Shown: positions 62,031 to 64,000 of the stretch, piece after piece
How the letters are laid out: each line of letters opens with the position of its first letter
How positions within the stretch are numbered: position 1 is the first letter of the stretch
Position numbers and translations under genes: made by a program
Assembly (NCBI RefSeq): GCF_038443675.1
Contig: NZ_CP151762.1
Coordinates: 1,984,001 to 2,048,000 of the forward strand
Length of the DNA: 64,000 bases
Direction of reading: 5' to 3'
Source: Yoonia sp. G8-12
Lineage (GTDB): Bacteria > Pseudomonadota > Alphaproteobacteria > Rhodobacterales > Rhodobacteraceae
The notes under the pieces: generated by a model
Seen by the model: only the letters and a program-made list of their open reading frames with translations
Databases searched by the model: none
Told to the model about the DNA's origin: nothing

Positions 62031-62206
62031 CTAACCGACAGGTACTCTTGATCATCGCCGCCTTCATCGCCGTGACTTTGGGCAGTTTCATCTGGTATAT
62101 CGCCACATGGGACAGCCGCAAAGGCACCGACCAGACAACCCTTATCATCTTGCCTGAAATACTTCCGTCGGAGGCTCCGGCGCTTGCAACAGGGACAATG
62201 CTATGA
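62027..62206 (+). CDS. Small single-helix membrane protein in the soe operon
   Basis: 59 aa. ATG 62027 overlaps the soeA stop (ATGA), and its stop overlaps the soeB ATG (ATGA), so it is translated in series with both. One membrane helix (QVLLIIAAFIAVTLGSFIWYIA, residues 5-25), then a short hydrophilic tail TLIILPEILPSEAPALATGTML. No cysteines. Not a known Soe subunit that I can name; the tight coupling suggests an accessory or assembly role. Confidence 0.7.
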   Translation: MTNRQVLLIIAAFIAVTLGSFIWYIATWDSRKGTDQTTLIILPEILPSEAPALATGTML

Positions 62207-62964
62207 CCCAACTCCCGCCGCCTTCCGCCAAAAAACTCGGCCTCGTGATCGACCTTGATACCTGTGTGGGCTGCCACGCTTGTGTCGTCTCATGCAAAGG
62301 CTGGAACACCGAAAACTACGGCGCGCCACTGTCGGATCAAAACGCCTATGGCGCGGATCCATCCGGCACCTTCCTGAACCGTGTCCATTCCTACGAGGTA
62401 CAACCGGCGCAGGGCGAGGCCCAACTGATCCACTTCCCCAAATCCTGTCTGCACTGCGAAGACGCCCCTTGCGTCACGGTCTGCCCGACAGGGGCCAGTT
62501 ATAAACGCGTCGAAGACGGCATTGTGCTGGTCAACGAAAGCGACTGCATCGGCTGCGGCCTTTGCGCATGGGCCTGCCCCTACGGCGCACGCGAGCTGGA
62601 CGCAAAGGAAGGTGTCATGAAAAAATGCACCCTCTGCGTGGACCGCATCTACAACGAAAACCTGCCCGAAGAAGACCGTCAGCCCGCCTGTGTGCGGACC
62701 TGCCCTGCAGGCGCCCGGCACTTTGGCGATCTTGGCGACGAAGACAGCGATGTCTCCAAACTGGTGGCCGAGCGTGGCGGGTTTGATCTGATGCCGGAAC
62801 AAGGCACCAAGCCGGTCAACAAATACCTGCCACCACGACCCAAAGACGTCATGCCAGAATTCGATGTGCTGGCCCCTTACCTCGAACCCATCGCCAGCGA
62901 CGGCAAAGGCTTCGTCGGCTGGCTCGACAAAGCCCTCTCATCCCTGCCCGGAGGAGCGAAATAA
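62203..62964 (+). CDS. soeB: Sulfite dehydrogenase iron-sulfur subunit SoeB
   Basis: 253 aa ferredoxin-type electron carrier. Four 4Fe-4S cysteine sets are visible: CVGCHACVVSC, CLHCEDAPCVTVC, CIGCGLCAWAC and CTLCVDR...CVRTC. This is the PsrB/DmsB/NrfC family. The start overlaps the small gene (ATGA), and the stop shares a base with the soeC ATG (TAATG). Confidence 0.94.
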   Translation: MTQLPPPSAKKLGLVIDLDTCVGCHACVVSCKGWNTENYGAPLSDQNAYGADPSGTFLNRVHSYEVQPAQGEAQLIHFPKSCLHCEDAPCVTVCPTGASYKRVEDGIVLVNESDCIGCGLCAWACPYGARELDAKEGVMKKCTLCVDRIYNENLPEEDRQPACVRTCPAGARHFGDLGDEDSDVSKLVAERGGFDLMPEQGTKPVNKYLPPRPKDVMPEFDVLAPYLEPIASDGKGFVGWLDKALSSLPGGAK

Positions 62965-63839
62965 TGCATCCCGCAGCATCCGTTATTATTTTCAATACGT
63001 TCTCAGGTCTGGGCTTTGGCCTGCTGTTCTGGCTGGGCCTCGGGGCCTTGGTACCAACCGGCATGAGCGCTTTCATCTGGTTCACTATCGCCTACCTCTT
63101 TGCCGTGGGCGGGCTTATCGCTTCGACCTTCCACCTTGGACACCCCGAGCGCGCGATCAAGGCTTTCAGCCAATGGAAAACAAGCTGGCTGAGCCGCGAG
63201 GGGATTTGCGCTGTTTTCGCACTGGTCGTCATGGCGATTTACGGGGCCGGTCTGGTCTTTGCCGAAACACGCCTCGCGTTTGTCGGCATCATCGGCGGCA
63301 TTGCGTCACTCGGCGTCGTATTCACCACGTCCATGATCTACGCGCAGATGAAAACCGTGCCACGCTGGCGGCATTGGACGACACCAGCGATGTATCTGCT
63401 CTTGTCCATCGGCGGCGGTGCGCTGCTGTCTGCACAAATCGAGATCGCAGCGATGCTCTTTGTCGTTGGCGGCATTCTGCAAATCTTCGCGTGGACGTCG
63501 GGCGATACGCGGTTCAAAGCCTCTGGCACAACGATAGAAACAGCCACTGGCCTTGGTCACATCGGCAAAGTCCGCGCGTTTGAGCCACCACACACCGGCA
63601 CCAATTACCTGATGCGCGAATTTATTCATCAGGTCGGTCGCAAACACGCTGATAAATTACGGGTCATCACCATTATGCTCGCCTTCGTGTTGCCCGCGAT
63701 CTTGCTGTTTTTGCCCTTCAATCACCATATCATGGCGATACCCGCTGTTCTCAGCCACATCGCCGGTGTGCTCACACTCCGCTGGCTGTTCTTCGCCCAG
63801 GCCGAACACGTCGTTGGCCTCTACTACGGCAAACGCTGA
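62964..63839 (+). CDS. soeC: Sulfite dehydrogenase membrane subunit SoeC
   Basis: 291 aa DmsC-family quinone-reactive membrane anchor with eight helices; STFHLGHPERAIKAFSQWKTSWLSREG is the family signature in loop 1-2. It gives the electrons of SoeAB to quinone. Last gene of the locus. Confidence 0.92.
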   Translation: MHPAASVIIFNTFSGLGFGLLFWLGLGALVPTGMSAFIWFTIAYLFAVGGLIASTFHLGHPERAIKAFSQWKTSWLSREGICAVFALVVMAIYGAGLVFAETRLAFVGIIGGIASLGVVFTTSMIYAQMKTVPRWRHWTTPAMYLLLSIGGGALLSAQIEIAAMLFVVGGILQIFAWTSGDTRFKASGTTIETATGLGHIGKVRAFEPPHTGTNYLMREFIHQVGRKHADKLRVITIMLAFVLPAILLFLPFNHHIMAIPAVLSHIAGVLTLRWLFFAQAEHVVGLYYGKR

Positions 63840-63881
63840 ACCAAAGCCCCGTTATTAGTGGCCCAAAAATATCCTGGGGGA

Positions 63882-63909
63882 GGCCCAAAGGGCCGGGGGC
63901 AAAGCCCCC
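63882..63909. terminator. Tandem hairpins after soeC
   Basis: GGCCC-AAA-GGGCC (63882-63894) directly followed by GGGGGC-AAA-GCCCCC (63895-63909). Two adjacent short GC stems with identical AAA loops; probably the shared 3' structure of soeC and the convergent ABC gene. No long T tract. Confidence 0.6.
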
Positions 63910-63916
63910 TCCGCCC

Positions 63917-64000
63917 TTAACTCCGGATACGCAGTTCTGTTTCCGCGTCAAAAAGAAAAATGCGACGCGGATCAATGCTGATCCCGACGGTGGCACCCTC
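63917..64000 (-). CDS. ABC transporter ATP-binding protein, C-terminus (MalK/UgpC type; start outside window)
   Basis: 28 codons visible, ending GISIDPRRIFLFDAETELRIRS. This is the C-terminal TOBE region of sugar-type ABC ATPases (MalK/UgpC), typical of carbohydrate importers. The rest lies beyond the right edge. Confidence 0.75.
   Translation of the reverse strand, partial: EGATVGISIDPRRIFLFDAETELRIRS

Overview
The window is chromosomal DNA from an alphaproteobacterium of the order Rhodobacterales, most likely the marine Roseobacter group. The evidence is the gene order (miaB/phoH/ybeY/corC/lnt/metK, irr-fabA-fabB-fabI, tau-tpa-tauR-xsc-pta-ackA-soeABC), a SAM/SAH riboswitch in front of metK (a class known from Rhodobacterales), a gene transfer agent head-spike pair, and high GC with frequent ATGA-type gene overlaps. 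I cannot name the genus from sequence alone.

Layout. 1-13.9 kb is housekeeping on the minus strand: rpsA (cut by the window edge), cmk, aroA, trmB, metK, lnt, a CorC-like CBS protein, ybeY, phoH and miaB. A plus-strand ZntB-like transporter interrupts it, and a degenerate REP-associated transposase and irr follow. 14-16.6 kb is the fatty-acid set fabA-fabB-fabI. 17-24.8 kb holds accessory metabolism: a haloacid dehalogenase, hydrolases, a threonine dehydratase-like enzyme, pcaD, an MFS pump, an alcohol dehydrogenase and an enolase-superfamily enzyme. 24.9-26.7 kb is a TetR-PspA-YiaA-like membrane-stress unit with three matching operators. 26.7-28.3 kb has two phospholipid genes. 28.3-39 kb is an exopolysaccharide locus (glycosyltransferases, acetyltransferase, polymerase, flippase, Wzc-like protein, ExoY-like sugar transferase), and the two putative gene transfer agent spike genes lie inside it. 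39-46.8 kb has tRNA-Arg(UCU), small housekeeping genes, uvrB and a lower-GC patch with a trypsin-like protease and large palindromes. 46.9-63.8 kb is an almost complete taurine dissimilation pathway: TauABC uptake, Tpa transamination, Xsc cleavage to sulfite and acetyl phosphate, Pta/AckA for the acetyl phosphate, two TauE/SafE-type exporters and the SoeABC sulfite dehydrogenase. The window ends inside a sugar-type ABC ATPase.

Four observations stand out. (1) Three pairs of a 10-bp half-site, each pair with exactly 23-bp periodicity, lie upstream of tpa, between a 50-codon ORF and tauR, and upstream of xsc; they look like the TauR operators. (2) Putative GTA head-spike genes sit in the polysaccharide locus that probably builds the surface they bind. 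(3) Dispersed GTA(A/G)GGTGG palindromes accompany a RAYT protein that has lost both catalytic signatures; one palindrome supplies the stop codons of two convergent genes. (4) Five genes (metK, corC-like, adh, ghsB-like, pta) each need exactly one added base to be intact, four of them in a G/C homopolymer, which points to systematic sequencing undercalls rather than biology.
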